DNA of 64,000 nt from Pseudofrankia saprophytica (lineage in GTDB: Bacteria; Actinomycetota; Actinomycetes; Frankiales; Frankiaceae): NCBI RefSeq assembly GCF_000235425.2, contig NZ_KI912266.1:1745686-1809685 (forward strand). The letters run 5' to 3'. This document shows positions 48,176 to 56,590 of this stretch, in pieces (position 1 is the first letter of the stretch; each line of letters begins with the position of its first letter). A program made the position numbers and the translations under genes. The notes under the pieces were generated by a model. The model saw only the letters and a program-made list of their open reading frames with translations. It ran no database searches and was not told the origin of the DNA.

Positions 48176-48820
48176 ATGGACCTCGCGGAGCGTTACCAGG
48201 CCCTGATGCACGGCGCGACGCTGGTCGCCGAGTCCGCTGAGGACGCCTACCGGCTGGGTGCCTTGGACGGTTTCCTCAAGCCGTGGATCCGGAGCAGGTT
48301 CGACCGGCTCGCCGGGGTTTTCGCGAGCTGTGACACAAGCCGTGAGCTGGCCGCGGACAGCAGAGGAGTGGCCAGGGCGGCGGCCGATTACTCCGAGCTG
48401 CGTGAACAGCTGTTTTCCGACCTCCACCACGCCCGTCCGGAGCCGCCTTGGCGCGTCGTCGAACGGCGAGCGTTCGCGATCCGCGTCCAGTCCGTGGTGC
48501 TGCTACGACAGCCGACGTTCGTCCTGCGCGATCTCCACTCCGGCCAGGACGTTCCAGGCGCGGCGGCCTGGGAGTTCAGCGCACTCTCCAGACCGTCCGA
48601 CCCGGCCGACACGGGGAAATCCTTCGTGGTCATGGTGTCGACAGGGGACCAGCGGTTCGGTGTTCCCGTCCAGGTGTCGAGGGAACTCGAGCGGGAACGC
48701 ACCTGGTACCAGCAGCTGGAATACGGCTTCTACGCCCTCGGGATCACGCCCTCGCTACTCGCTCTCCAGGATCCGGACCGTCACCTCGGACGGCCGACCG
48801 GTGACGGGGACGATCTCTGA
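48176..48820 (+). CDS. Hypothetical protein
   Basis: I do not recognise this 214-aa soluble protein. It starts MDLAERYQALMHGATLVAESAEDAYRLGAL after a GGAAGGA ribosome site. A helical N-terminal half (to about residue 85) is followed by a beta-rich part with FAIRVQSVVLLRQPTFVLRD and SFVVMVSTGDQRFGVPV, and a helix with WYQQLEYGFYALGI. There are no Cys clusters or membrane segments. It stands alone between decayed DNA and a gene-free stretch. Confidence 0.55.
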   Translation: MDLAERYQALMHGATLVAESAEDAYRLGALDGFLKPWIRSRFDRLAGVFASCDTSRELAADSRGVARAAADYSELREQLFSDLHHARPEPPWRVVERRAFAIRVQSVVLLRQPTFVLRDLHSGQDVPGAAAWEFSALSRPSDPADTGKSFVVMVSTGDQRFGVPVQVSRELERERTWYQQLEYGFYALGITPSLLALQDPDRHLGRPTGDGDDL

Positions 48821-49283
48821 CCGTTGCGGACAGCCAGCGGACTCGCGTCGACAGCCTCTCCAATAGGTTGGTGTCCCGCTGGTGCGCTGACCACTTACGT
48901 TTGCCGAGGCAAGACACAGTGATCGGTTGTCGCTTGCCGGGTGTCCAGGCCCATCTATTCCGGCACACATGGCGCTTGTGGCGAAGCCACAAGCGCTCAG
49001 GAATTCCCCTCCCGTCCGTTGCCGCGCAATCCGGCGACTACGGCGACCCGGACGGCGAAGGAAACTGCGCCGTGGAGGGAACGAAGATCGGAAAGGTCGG
49101 CGGGCGGCGCGCTCACCGGCAGTCGGACGCGCACCGCTTCCCGGCTGGACCTGGTGGCACGGGCAGGTCGACCCGCGCGGCTCCTGGCGGCAAGGCCGGC
49201 TGCTGACCGAGTGTGGGCCCACAGGACGCACATACCTTGCCAACCCTCCCGATCCTGGTGATAGCCGGGGCCAGTTCTAGAAG
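48821..49283. other. Gene-free stretch with a GAA-loop hairpin
   Basis: No gene is visible. The notable element is a perfect 11-bp hairpin (48972-48996, GCGCTTGTGGC-GAA-GCCACAAGCGC) with a very stable loop. It begins within an 18-bp sequence, TCCGGCACACATGGCGCT (48959-48976), that recurs exactly at 50929-50946. Confidence 0.55.
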
Positions 49284-49832
49284 GTGAAACCGGGAAATCG
49301 GATAGCCGGTCAAGGTCAGCCCGCTACGGTGGCGGCCGTGGAGGCTGCGACCGGCTCGGCTGGGTTGGCCTGGCAGCGTGGGCTGCCGCGTAAGCGGATG
49401 GCGGCCGCGGTTGTGCTGGTGGACGACGGGGGCCGGGTGCTTCTGGTGCGGCCGACGTATCGGCCGGGCTGGGATCTTCCGGGTGGAGTGATCGAGCAGG
49501 ACGAGGCGCCGCGTGCGGCGGCGCGTCGGGAGCTCGTCGAGGAGCTGAGCCTGGACCGGGCTCTCGGCAGCCTGTTGGCTGTCGATTGGGTGCCAGCGAC
49601 AGCTGAGCGTACCGAGGGTCTGATCGTGGTTTTCGACGGCGGGCGGCTGACTGCGGCCGAGGCCGCTGGCATCCGGCTGCCTGCCGAGGAGCTGGCGGAG
49701 TGGACGTTCGCGGCGGCCGACCAGCTGTCCGCGCTGATGATGCCGCTACTTGCCCGGCGGGTGGCTGCCTGTCTGAGGGCGCGGGTGGTCGGTCGGACCG
49801 TCTATCTGGAGGACGGAACGGCGCTGGGCTGA
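49284..49832 (+). CDS. Nudix hydrolase
   Basis: The 182-aa protein cleaves a nucleoside-diphosphate-linked substrate. The Nudix box reads GGVIEQDEAPRAAARRELVEEL; the final Gly of the consensus is replaced (EELSL), while all catalytic Glu are kept. Upstream, MAAAVVLVDDGGRVLLVRPTYRPGWDLPGG is typical. Substrate is not predictable. The N-terminal 30 residues are non-conserved; GTG 49284 is used, but GTG 49338 or ATG 49398 are possible starts. Confidence 0.85.
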   Translation: MKPGNRIAGQGQPATVAAVEAATGSAGLAWQRGLPRKRMAAAVVLVDDGGRVLLVRPTYRPGWDLPGGVIEQDEAPRAAARRELVEELSLDRALGSLLAVDWVPATAERTEGLIVVFDGGRLTAAEAAGIRLPAEELAEWTFAAADQLSALMMPLLARRVAACLRARVVGRTVYLEDGTALG

Positions 49833-49944
49833 CCCGCGGCAGGTCTCCTCCGGTCAGGCACTCGCTCGTTGTCGCCTTGGTCCGTGCGCAGCGCGAGGAA
49901 GGCGGCGCCGTCGTCCGTGCTGGGTGAAGGTGGGGTTGTCACGG

Positions 49945-50658
49945 TCAAGATCCAGGCTGGTAGTAGGAGTGGACGGCGGGCTGGTGGGTGTAGTTGGGGC
50001 CGGCGTGGTCGTCGGCGCCCAGGTAGCGGAACGGGAGAAGGATCTCGCGTCGGCCGTGGCAGGCTAGTCGGTGTCGACGGGCGTCGTAGGAGAGCCCGGC
50101 GGCGCGAAGCGCCGTCGTCAGGCCGCGCCCCATGGGCTGTCCGTCCGGGCGCCGAATGCTCGCGGCGTCGAAGTCGGCGATGAACAGTCCCGTTTCGGTC
50201 AGCGCATCCACGGCGCGGGTGAGGACCGCGAGCTTGTCGCCGACGTAGTGCAGCCCGTGGACGCAGGTGATCAGGTCGAACCGGCCGGATGGCTGCCAGC
50301 TCACGACCGACGCGGTGACCAGTTCCACGTTGCCGCCCGGCGGTCGCGGCGTGAACGCGTCGACCAGGTCGATGCCGACGAGGCGGGTCGCGTCGCCGAG
50401 ACCCTCCGTGCGTAGCGCGTCGGCGGCCTGGAGCAACGCCCGGCCGGTGCCGCAGCACAGGTCGAGCCATGCAACCCGGGTCTTCTCGGTCCTGCGGTCG
50501 TCGTCTGTCAGACGAGCGCGTAGCCAGTCCAGTGGCCGGAAACCGAGCTCACGCTCGTAGCTGTTGACCCCGGTGAGCTGGCGCTCCCGGTTCATCGCCC
50601 GGTTCGCCACTACCGACGAGGCGGTCAGCGCGTCCTCGTTGAGCAGGCTGGTCACCAC
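49945..50658 (-). CDS. Class I SAM-dependent methyltransferase
   Basis: The 237-aa methyltransferase has motif I in WLDLCCGTGRALLQAADAL, the acidic ribose-binding VGIDLVDAF, and motif IV FDLITCVHGLHYV. The C-terminal part may bind the substrate (PNYTHQPAVHSYYQPGS). The acceptor is unknown. It is convergent with the Nudix gene. The upstream 360 bp to the toxin-antitoxin operon holds an 8-bp hairpin (GCGGGGGT/ACCCCCGC at 50841-50867) and the operator palindrome. Confidence 0.85.
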   Translation of the reverse strand: MVTSLLNEDALTASSVVANRAMNRERQLTGVNSYERELGFRPLDWLRARLTDDDRRTEKTRVAWLDLCCGTGRALLQAADALRTEGLGDATRLVGIDLVDAFTPRPPGGNVELVTASVVSWQPSGRFDLITCVHGLHYVGDKLAVLTRAVDALTETGLFIADFDAASIRRPDGQPMGRGLTTALRAAGLSYDARRHRLACHGRREILLPFRYLGADDHAGPNYTHQPAVHSYYQPGS

Positions 50659-50966
50659 AGAAGTGTCACGGATCGCCGCTCGGCGTCCGGTCGCGGTGGG
50701 GGCCGTCTGCGATGGCCGGGCCGGTACAACCGAGCGCTGAAGGCGTCGGCACGTTGCCGCGTCGCAAGGCTCCGCACCTTTCGAACCGGTCCTGAGTTGC
50801 CTGCGTTGTTCGTATGCGGTATTGGTCGGCCGGACGACCGGCGGGGGTGTCGCAGTCGGACCCCCGCAGGTGCCCCGGCTCGCTGGAACCCGCTCCGAGT
50901 CCCAAGATCACAGACCAAACGCTTCTCCTCCGGCACACATGGCGCTGGGGCTGCTCCTCGTCGCTA

Positions 50967-51002
50967 CTGTTCGGTGTTCGGTATTGACCGAACACCGAAC
51001 AG
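50967..51002 (+). promoter_or_regulatory. 36-bp operator palindrome of the AbiE-like operon
   Basis: The 16-nt arms CTGTTCGGTGTTCGGT and ACCGAACACCGAACAG are perfect complements separated by ATTG. Each arm holds two tandem GTTCGGT heptamers. It ends 16 bp before the start codon of the AbiEi-like gene, so binding would block transcription or translation. AbiEi antitoxins are known to autorepress through inverted repeats. Confidence 0.75.
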
Positions 51003-51018
51003 CGGGAACGCTGGTGGT

Positions 51019-52062
51019 GTGGACACGGAAGCACTCGTGGCCGACGCCTTCACTCAGCTGGGAATCGAGGCCCGGCCGCCTGCCGGCCGGCCCGATGGTC
51101 GGGTCGACCTGATGGTCGACCTGGTGGTCGAGCCGGAGGGGGCGGCGGTGCCGATCGTGCTCAGGCGCCGGTCGCTGGTGTCCGAGGACGTCGCGGCGCG
51201 GCTGCTGGCGGCCAACCGCGAGCCCATCGGGGCTGGCGGCGCGGTCCTGTTGGTCGTCGGGGACCGGGTGACCGAGGCGGCGCGGAAGGTGCTGACCGAG
51301 CAGCGGGCTGGCTACTACGACCTGCGCGGCCGGATCGCGCTGCGGTCGAGCCGCCTCGTGATCGACGCCGAGGTCGCGCCGATTGGAGAACGCGGCGTTC
51401 GGACACAAGCCCTGGGCGGTAAGGCTGGGCTCGAGGTCGCGATCGCTCTGCTCCTGGAACCGAATGAGGGCGTGGCCGTCCGGGAGTTGGCGCGCAGCCT
51501 CGGCCGGTCGGCCAGCACGGTGTCGCAGGTTCTCGCGGCGCTGCGACGTGACCAGCTCGTCGACTCGGCGAACGCGGTCGTAGATGCGCGGCTGTTCTGG
51601 CAGGTGGCCGAGCAGTGGCCGACCTCGCGCACCCTGCTCGCCAGATGTCCAGATCCAGACGATCAGAGCGGCGTCGCGAAATCCCTGCGCCTCGGCCTCG
51701 CTGACCTGGCGAACGAGACCGGCTGGGCGCTGACGGACACGACCGCCGCGGCGGCCTATGGCGCTCCGGTCGCGGTCCGCGCCGACCAGACGCTCGACTT
51801 CTTCGTCCCAGATCAGGTGGTGCTTCGGCGGGCGACCACGCTCCTTGGCGCCGCCGCGACGCCGGCCCGGGCCGGCGCCTCGGTGCGGGTCGCGCCGGTG
51901 GCGGCCGTCTGCGCCCGCCGTTTCGACCTCCCGGGTGGCAGTTGGCGTTGGCCGCTCGCGCATCCGCTGTTCGTCGCACTCGACCTGGCACAGGACGAGG
52001 GCCGCGGACGCGAGATCCTGGATGCCTGGAACCCTGACCCGAGGTGGTCCCGTGCCTGGTAG
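51019..52062 (+). CDS. AbiEi-like antitoxin/transcriptional regulator
   Basis: The 347-aa protein is the likely antitoxin of a type IV toxin-antitoxin pair. It contains a winged helix near residues 150-190 (AVRELARSLGRSASTVSQVLAALRRDQLVDS). Flanking regions are reminiscent of AbiEi and related proteins (RAGYYDLRGRIALRSSRLVID, AAAAYGAPVAVRADQTLDFFVP). The N-terminus is a predicted nuclease-like fold (VDLMVDLVVEPEGAAVPIVLRRR). GTG 51019 is the first plausible start after the palindrome. Its stop overlaps the nucleotidyltransferase start by 11 nt. Family assignment rests on domain order and pairing. Confidence 0.65.
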   Translation: MDTEALVADAFTQLGIEARPPAGRPDGRVDLMVDLVVEPEGAAVPIVLRRRSLVSEDVAARLLAANREPIGAGGAVLLVVGDRVTEAARKVLTEQRAGYYDLRGRIALRSSRLVIDAEVAPIGERGVRTQALGGKAGLEVAIALLLEPNEGVAVRELARSLGRSASTVSQVLAALRRDQLVDSANAVVDARLFWQVAEQWPTSRTLLARCPDPDDQSGVAKSLRLGLADLANETGWALTDTTAAAAYGAPVAVRADQTLDFFVPDQVVLRRATTLLGAAATPARAGASVRVAPVAAVCARRFDLPGGSWRWPLAHPLFVALDLAQDEGRGREILDAWNPDPRWSRAW

Positions 52063-52807
52063 CCGCGTGATCTTCCTGGGCGACGCGATGGCCGCGGTCG
52101 TCCAGGCCGTCGAGGAGGTGCGCAAACTCATCGACCAGCCGCCCGTCGTGGTGGGCGGGCTGGCGGTGTTGTGCAGACTCTCCACGATGCATCGGGCAAC
52201 GGTCGACCTCGATGTCGTCGACCGGCTTCAGGGGAGTGCTCCACACCTGGAGGTGCTCCGCGCCGCCCAAGGCGCGAAGGTCGTGGAGCCGGCCGGCGTC
52301 CTGCTGCCGACTCCCTATGGCCTGGTCAAGGTGGACGTGCTGGAGGTGCGGCAGGTAGAGCTCGACCAGCCCAGCGACGATCCCGGCGACCGCCTTCACG
52401 CCTCCGCGCACGCCTGGGCGAACGACACCGCCACTGAGATCACCGTCGAAGTGATCCGCTCCGACGGTGACCGCCTGGAGTGCTCAGCTCTCGTCGCCGA
52501 GCCCGGCCCGATCATCGCGATGAAACTGCAGGCGATCATGAACCGCGCTGTGCACAAGCAGGGCACGGACCTGCTCGACATCGTCCGACTCACCCTCGAC
52601 GACGCGTCCCGCCCGGCGGTGCTGGGGCAGCTCAATGCCTGTGCTCCGCCCACCGCCGCCGACATCGCCCTGCACGTCGGACTCTGGCTCGTCCAACGCC
52701 GCGACCAGGCCATCCGATGGGTACACAGTGTCGGCGGCGGCGACGTTACAACCGACGACCTGGACCTTGTCGCCGACCTTCTCCTCGACGCCTGCAAACG
52801 CATCTGA
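52052..52807 (+). CDS. AbiEii-like nucleotidyltransferase (putative toxin)
   Basis: The 251-aa protein has a minimal nucleotidyltransferase fold: VVVGGLAVLCRLSTMHRATVDLDVV (GG at residues 35-36, acidic pair at 52 and 54), then LVKVDVLEV with the third acid, and LVAEPGPIIAMKLQAIMNRAVHKQGTDLLDIVRL. This is the AbiEii/MenA-like pattern, whose members inactivate tRNA by adding nucleotides. Whether this protein is toxic is not shown. GTG 52052 overlaps the upstream gene by 11 nt, so the two are coupled. Confidence 0.75.
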   Translation: MPGSRVIFLGDAMAAVVQAVEEVRKLIDQPPVVVGGLAVLCRLSTMHRATVDLDVVDRLQGSAPHLEVLRAAQGAKVVEPAGVLLPTPYGLVKVDVLEVRQVELDQPSDDPGDRLHASAHAWANDTATEITVEVIRSDGDRLECSALVAEPGPIIAMKLQAIMNRAVHKQGTDLLDIVRLTLDDASRPAVLGQLNACAPPTAADIALHVGLWLVQRRDQAIRWVHSVGGGDVTTDDLDLVADLLLDACKRI

Positions 52808-52914
52808 TGCAATCAGGGCCGTCGCTGTCAGGCTGCTGGTCCTGTTCGTCGGCGCGACCATCCGACCCGGCTGAGCCTCGCGGCAGGGTCATCGTGGGCG
52901 GGTCCTCGGCGCCG

Positions 52915-53727
52915 TCAGCTCGCGAGCGTGTACTGCACCTCTAGCTGACCCGGTGACCGGTTGACCGTGATCGCCACGCTGTCAGCTGGCAGCAGCGCGT
53001 AGTCGTCGATGACCGGGTTTCCCGTGGCGGTGAAGCTGACCCGGTGGCTGAGCAGCGCGAGACTGGACTGGGGCCGGGCGAGATCGTGAGCGTCGTTCGC
53101 GCCGAGTGCCGCGGGGGTGATGGTCTCGTCCGCCCGAGCGATGGCCAGCCCGTGCTCGGCGAGGATCGTGTAGAGACCGCGAAGCCGCAGGTCCTCCGGC
53201 TCGACGACGGCGGCCAGCGCGGCCGGCAGGTATGAGGTCTGGACGATCAGCGGCCGGCCGCCCGCCAGCCGCAGGCGGCGCAGCCGGAGCACCTCGCCGG
53301 GTGCGCCGAGCCGCGCGGCGACGTCCGCGGGTGGAGTGACGGTACCGGCGGCGAGAAGCTCGGTGGTGACGCCGGCGTCCTGGGCGCTGAGATCGGCGGC
53401 GAAGCTGCGCAGACCGCCAAGGTCATAGGCGTGGCGGGCGGCGACGTAGGTCCCGGCGCCGTGGCGGGTCTGGATCAGGCCGTCATCGGCCAGTAGCTGA
53501 AGAGCCTGGCGCAAGGTCATGACGCTGACCCCGAACTGGGCCGCGAGCTGCTGCTGGGAGGGCAACAGGCTGCCGGCCGGCCACTGCCCGCTGGCGATGC
53601 GATCGCTCAGCTCGCGGTGGATGCGCAGGTACTTCGGCTGCCGGCCGCCGAGGTCCCCTCGGGCGGGCGCATCCGCCGCGCGCCCACCGGGAGCAGCCCG
53701 CGGACCAGCATCGGTTCCGGTCGCCAT
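52915..53727 (-). CDS. GntR/HutC-family transcriptional regulator
   Basis: The 270-aa regulator has an N-terminal winged helix (about residues 30-100, LRIHRELSDRIASGQWPAGSLLPSQQQLAAQFGVSVMTLRQAL) and a UTRA ligand-binding domain (about 115-265, including RLAGGRPLIVQTSYLP and ALLSHRVSFTATGNPVIDDYALLPAD). HutC-type members bind sugars, amino acids or related effectors. It is divergent from trpB across 76 bp with TCTAG repeats, so it probably represses trpBA and itself. Confidence 0.88.
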   Translation of the reverse strand: MATGTDAGPRAAPGGRAADAPARGDLGGRQPKYLRIHRELSDRIASGQWPAGSLLPSQQQLAAQFGVSVMTLRQALQLLADDGLIQTRHGAGTYVAARHAYDLGGLRSFAADLSAQDAGVTTELLAAGTVTPPADVAARLGAPGEVLRLRRLRLAGGRPLIVQTSYLPAALAAVVEPEDLRLRGLYTILAEHGLAIARADETITPAALGANDAHDLARPQSSLALLSHRVSFTATGNPVIDDYALLPADSVAITVNRSPGQLEVQYTLAS

Positions 53728-53745
53728 GGGCCACCACGATAGCGG

Positions 53746-53775
53746 GTCTTCTAGTCGTCTAGACTTCTAGAAGAC
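53746..53775. promoter_or_regulatory. TCTAG-repeat operator between gntR and trpB
   Basis: The arms GTCTTCTAG (53746-53754) and CTAGAAGAC (53767-53775) form a 9-bp inverted repeat. Inside it TCTAG occurs three times with exact 8-bp spacing (53750, 53758, 53766). HutC-type GntR proteins recognise TCTAGA-centred palindromes. The site lies 19 bp before the gntR start and 28 bp before trpB. Confidence 0.75.
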
Positions 53776-53803
53776 ACGAGCGACGGTGAGGGGAAGTGAC
53801 GCC

Positions 53804-55129
53804 ATGCCTGCCTCAACTGATCGGCGCGGCGAGCGTGCTGTGACCGGTGCGGAGTGGACCGGTGAGGAGTCCTGGGTGAGCGCGGACCCCTGGGTGAGCG
53901 ACAGCGCGCCCGGGTACTTCGGCGATTTCGGCGGCCGGTACGTGCCCGAGGTCCTCGTACCGGCACTGGATGAGCTCCAGCACGCCTACCAGGACGCGAA
54001 GGCTGATCCGGAGTTCGCGGCCGAGTTCGCTCACCTGCTGGCGACGTTCGCCGGGCGCCCGACACCGCTGACCTTCGCGGGGCGGCTGACGGAGCGACTC
54101 GGCGGTGCCCGGATCTATCTCAAGAACGAGGGCGTCAACATCACCGGCGCCCACAAGATCACGCACTGCCTGGGCCAGGCGCTGCTGGCGAAGCGGATGG
54201 GCCGGACGCGGCTGGTCGCCGAGACCGGGGCCGGCCAGCACGGGCTCGCGACCGCCACCGTGGCGGCCAAGTTCGGGTTCGAGTGCACGGTCTACATGGG
54301 CGAGGTGGACATCGCGCGCCAGCGGCCCAACGTCTTCATGATGGAACGGCTCGGCGCGACGGTGGTGCCCGTGCGGTACGGCAGCCGCACCCTCAAGGAC
54401 GCCGTCAACGCGGCCCTGAAGGACTACATCGCATCGAGCGCGGACACGCACTACCTGCTCGGCTCGGCGCTCGGGCCGCACCCCTACCCGACGATGGTGC
54501 GCGACTTCCAGTCGGTGGTCGGGCAGGAAATCATGGCGCAGCTACGACAGGCGGAGGGCAGGCTCCCCGACTACGTGGTCGCCTGCGTCGGCGGCGGGAG
54601 CAACGCGATCGGGGCATTCAACCCGTTCGTCCCGCACGAGTCCGTGGCGCTGGTCGGCGTCGAGGCGGGCGGCAAGGGGGACGGGACCGGCGAGCATGCC
54701 CAGCGCTTCCCGCACGGCCGCACCGGCATCGTCGAGGGATACAAGTCGGTGTTCCTGCAGGACGACGACGGTCAGCTGTCACCCACGCACAGCATCTCGG
54801 CGGGCCTGGACTACCCGGGCATCGGCCCGGAGCTGGCCTGGCTCCATGACCGGGGCCGGATCAGCTTCGCCAGCGCCCGCGACGACGCGGTGATCGAGGC
54901 GGTCGACCTGCTGGCCCGCACCGAGGGCATCCTGCCGGCGCTGGAGTCGGCGCACGCGGTGGCCCACGTCATCGACCTGGCTCCCCGGCTGGGCCGGGAC
55001 GAGATAGTCGTGATCAATATCTCCGGCCGCGGCGACAAGGACCTGTTCATCCTCGCCGACGCGTTCGCCGACCAGGAGTTCTACGCGTTTCTCAGGACGG
55101 AGGCCGCGCGCCATGGCCAACAGGATTGA
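53804..55129 (+). CDS. trpB: Tryptophan synthase beta chain (divergent paralogue)
   Basis: PLP enzyme condensing indole with serine. The 441-aa product is collinear with TrpB: YFGDFGGRYVPEVL, the PLP Lys 118 in GAHKITH, the catalytic Glu 140 in ETGAGQHG, GGGSNAIG for phosphate, and SAGLDYPGIGPEL. Several near-invariant residues differ: KREDLNHTGAHKINN is here KNEGVNITGAHKITH. Start ATG 53804 follows GAGGGGAAG. A 20-codon N-terminal extension is present. It overlaps trpA by 17 bp. No trpE, trpD or trpC is in the window, so this is probably a second, specialised trpBA under GntR control. Confidence 0.9.
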   Translation: MPASTDRRGERAVTGAEWTGEESWVSADPWVSDSAPGYFGDFGGRYVPEVLVPALDELQHAYQDAKADPEFAAEFAHLLATFAGRPTPLTFAGRLTERLGGARIYLKNEGVNITGAHKITHCLGQALLAKRMGRTRLVAETGAGQHGLATATVAAKFGFECTVYMGEVDIARQRPNVFMMERLGATVVPVRYGSRTLKDAVNAALKDYIASSADTHYLLGSALGPHPYPTMVRDFQSVVGQEIMAQLRQAEGRLPDYVVACVGGGSNAIGAFNPFVPHESVALVGVEAGGKGDGTGEHAQRFPHGRTGIVEGYKSVFLQDDDGQLSPTHSISAGLDYPGIGPELAWLHDRGRISFASARDDAVIEAVDLLARTEGILPALESAHAVAHVIDLAPRLGRDEIVVINISGRGDKDLFILADAFADQEFYAFLRTEAARHGQQD

Positions 55130-55922
55130 CGAGCGCCTCGCCGGCCTGGCCGCCGGAGGGCGCAAGGGGCTCATGACCCACGTGGTGGTGGGCTACCCGT
55201 CGCTGGCGTCGACGAGCGCGCTCGTCGACGCCATGGACGAGGCGGGCGCCGACTTCATCGAACTGCAGATTCCCTTCTCCGATCCCCTCGCGGACGGCCC
55301 GACCATCCAGTCCGCCTGCGAGGTCGCGATCGCGCGCGGCGCCCGGGTCAGGGACGCCTTCACCATCGCGGCCGAGTGCTCCGGCCGGGTGCGGGCACCG
55401 CTGCTGTTCATGGCGTACGCCAACACGGTCTACCGGTACGGCACGGAGGCGTTCTGCCGGGACGCCGCCGCGGCCGGCATCAGCGGGCTCATCGTGCCGG
55501 ATCTCCCCACCGAGGCCGCCCGGCATGAGGGCTACCTCGAGGCCTGCCGTCGCCACGGTCTGCACAACATCGTCACGCTCGCGCCCACCTCGACCAGCGA
55601 CCGCATGGTGGTGAACGCGTCAGTCGCGAGCGGGTTCGTCTACTGCATGTCGCGCCAGGGCGTCACCGGCGCCCAGCTCGGCCTCGCGCCGGACATCCAG
55701 GCCTACCTGCGCCGAGTGCGGGAACACCTGACCGTTCCGATGGCGGTCGGGTTCGGCATCTCCGACCGGGGCCGCCTGGAGCAGGTACTGCCGTACTGCG
55801 ACGTCGCGACGGTGGGCAGCGCGCTGATCGACCGCCTCGCCGACGCCGAGCCCGGCGATGTGACCGGCCAGGCGGACACCACCAGGGCATTCCTGCGGAC
55901 GCTGACTCCCGCCCTCGCCTAG
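55113..55922 (+). CDS. trpA: Tryptophan synthase alpha chain (divergent paralogue)
   Basis: Cleaves indole-3-glycerol phosphate to indole. The 269-aa product is a TIM barrel with the catalytic Glu 50 in FIELQIPFSDPLADGPTIQ and Asp 61. Also seen are LLFMAYANTVYRYG, GLIVPDLPTEAA, LAPTSTSDRM, GFVYCMSRQGVTGAQ and VGFGIS. The usual ELGVPFSDP is ELQIPFSDP, in keeping with the divergent TrpB partner. The start overlaps trpB by 17 bp, so expression is coupled. Confidence 0.9.
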   Translation: MANRIDERLAGLAAGGRKGLMTHVVVGYPSLASTSALVDAMDEAGADFIELQIPFSDPLADGPTIQSACEVAIARGARVRDAFTIAAECSGRVRAPLLFMAYANTVYRYGTEAFCRDAAAAGISGLIVPDLPTEAARHEGYLEACRRHGLHNIVTLAPTSTSDRMVVNASVASGFVYCMSRQGVTGAQLGLAPDIQAYLRRVREHLTVPMAVGFGISDRGRLEQVLPYCDVATVGSALIDRLADAEPGDVTGQADTTRAFLRTLTPALA

Positions 55923-56000
55923 AGGCGATCGCCGGGCACACCGCGGCCATCGCCTGCCCGGTCAAGGTGTCGGGCAGTGGTGGTGGGGAACGTCCGTGGT

Positions 56001-56471
56001 GTGACTACTACTACGTCGCGGGCGGCGGGGGTGCGACCGGATACGGCAAGGTACGAGGGAGAGGACCGGACGGCGCCGAGGGTGGACGACGCGACCGCCG
56101 AGGCGGTCGGGAAGCTCAGCGAGGCGCTGGAATGGGTCGAACGGGCCCGAGGCGCGCTCTATGAGTTCCACCAGCTGTCCGGGCACGCGGACGGGACTCT
56201 GGGCGAGGCGATCGATGCCCTGGCCGCCGCTGGCCACCCGCGGGCCGCGGCTCAGCTGCGCCGGGAGCTCCACGGACGCAACGTGCTCGACGGGCGCTGG
56301 ACGTTCCAGATCGTCGAGGAGTACGACGAGCTCTACTACCGGCCCTTCGTGGACGCCGACGAACGGATCAGGATTCGCTTCACCGGTGGCCGCCGGCATG
56401 TGCACGAGGCCCGGATGAAGGCGGCCGAACGCGAGGACGCCGGCCGCGACCCGTGGAGCCTTGGCGCCTAG
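56001..56471 (+). CDS. Conserved actinobacterial hypothetical protein
   Basis: The 156-aa protein has a central helical and alpha/beta part: LSEALEWVERARGALYEFHQLSGHADGTLGEAIDALAAAGHPRAAAQLRRELHGRNVLDGRWTF is the core, split here by its turns, followed by IVEEYDELYYRPF. I recall similar proteins as widespread hypotheticals in high-GC actinobacteria, without a known role. GTG 56001 (MTTTTSRAAG) is chosen; GTG 55977 would add eight residues. Confidence 0.65.
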   Translation: MTTTTSRAAGVRPDTARYEGEDRTAPRVDDATAEAVGKLSEALEWVERARGALYEFHQLSGHADGTLGEAIDALAAAGHPRAAAQLRRELHGRNVLDGRWTFQIVEEYDELYYRPFVDADERIRIRFTGGRRHVHEARMKAAEREDAGRDPWSLGA

Positions 56472-56590
56472 CGCGGCCGCCGGCGAGGGCGAGGCGGGTG
56501 AGGCGGGTGTCCGGGTCAGGCGGGTGTAGGAGGTTCGGCCGGGCACGGAGCGCCCTGAGGCTGGCGGCGGCTCCGTGCCCGGCTTCGGCC

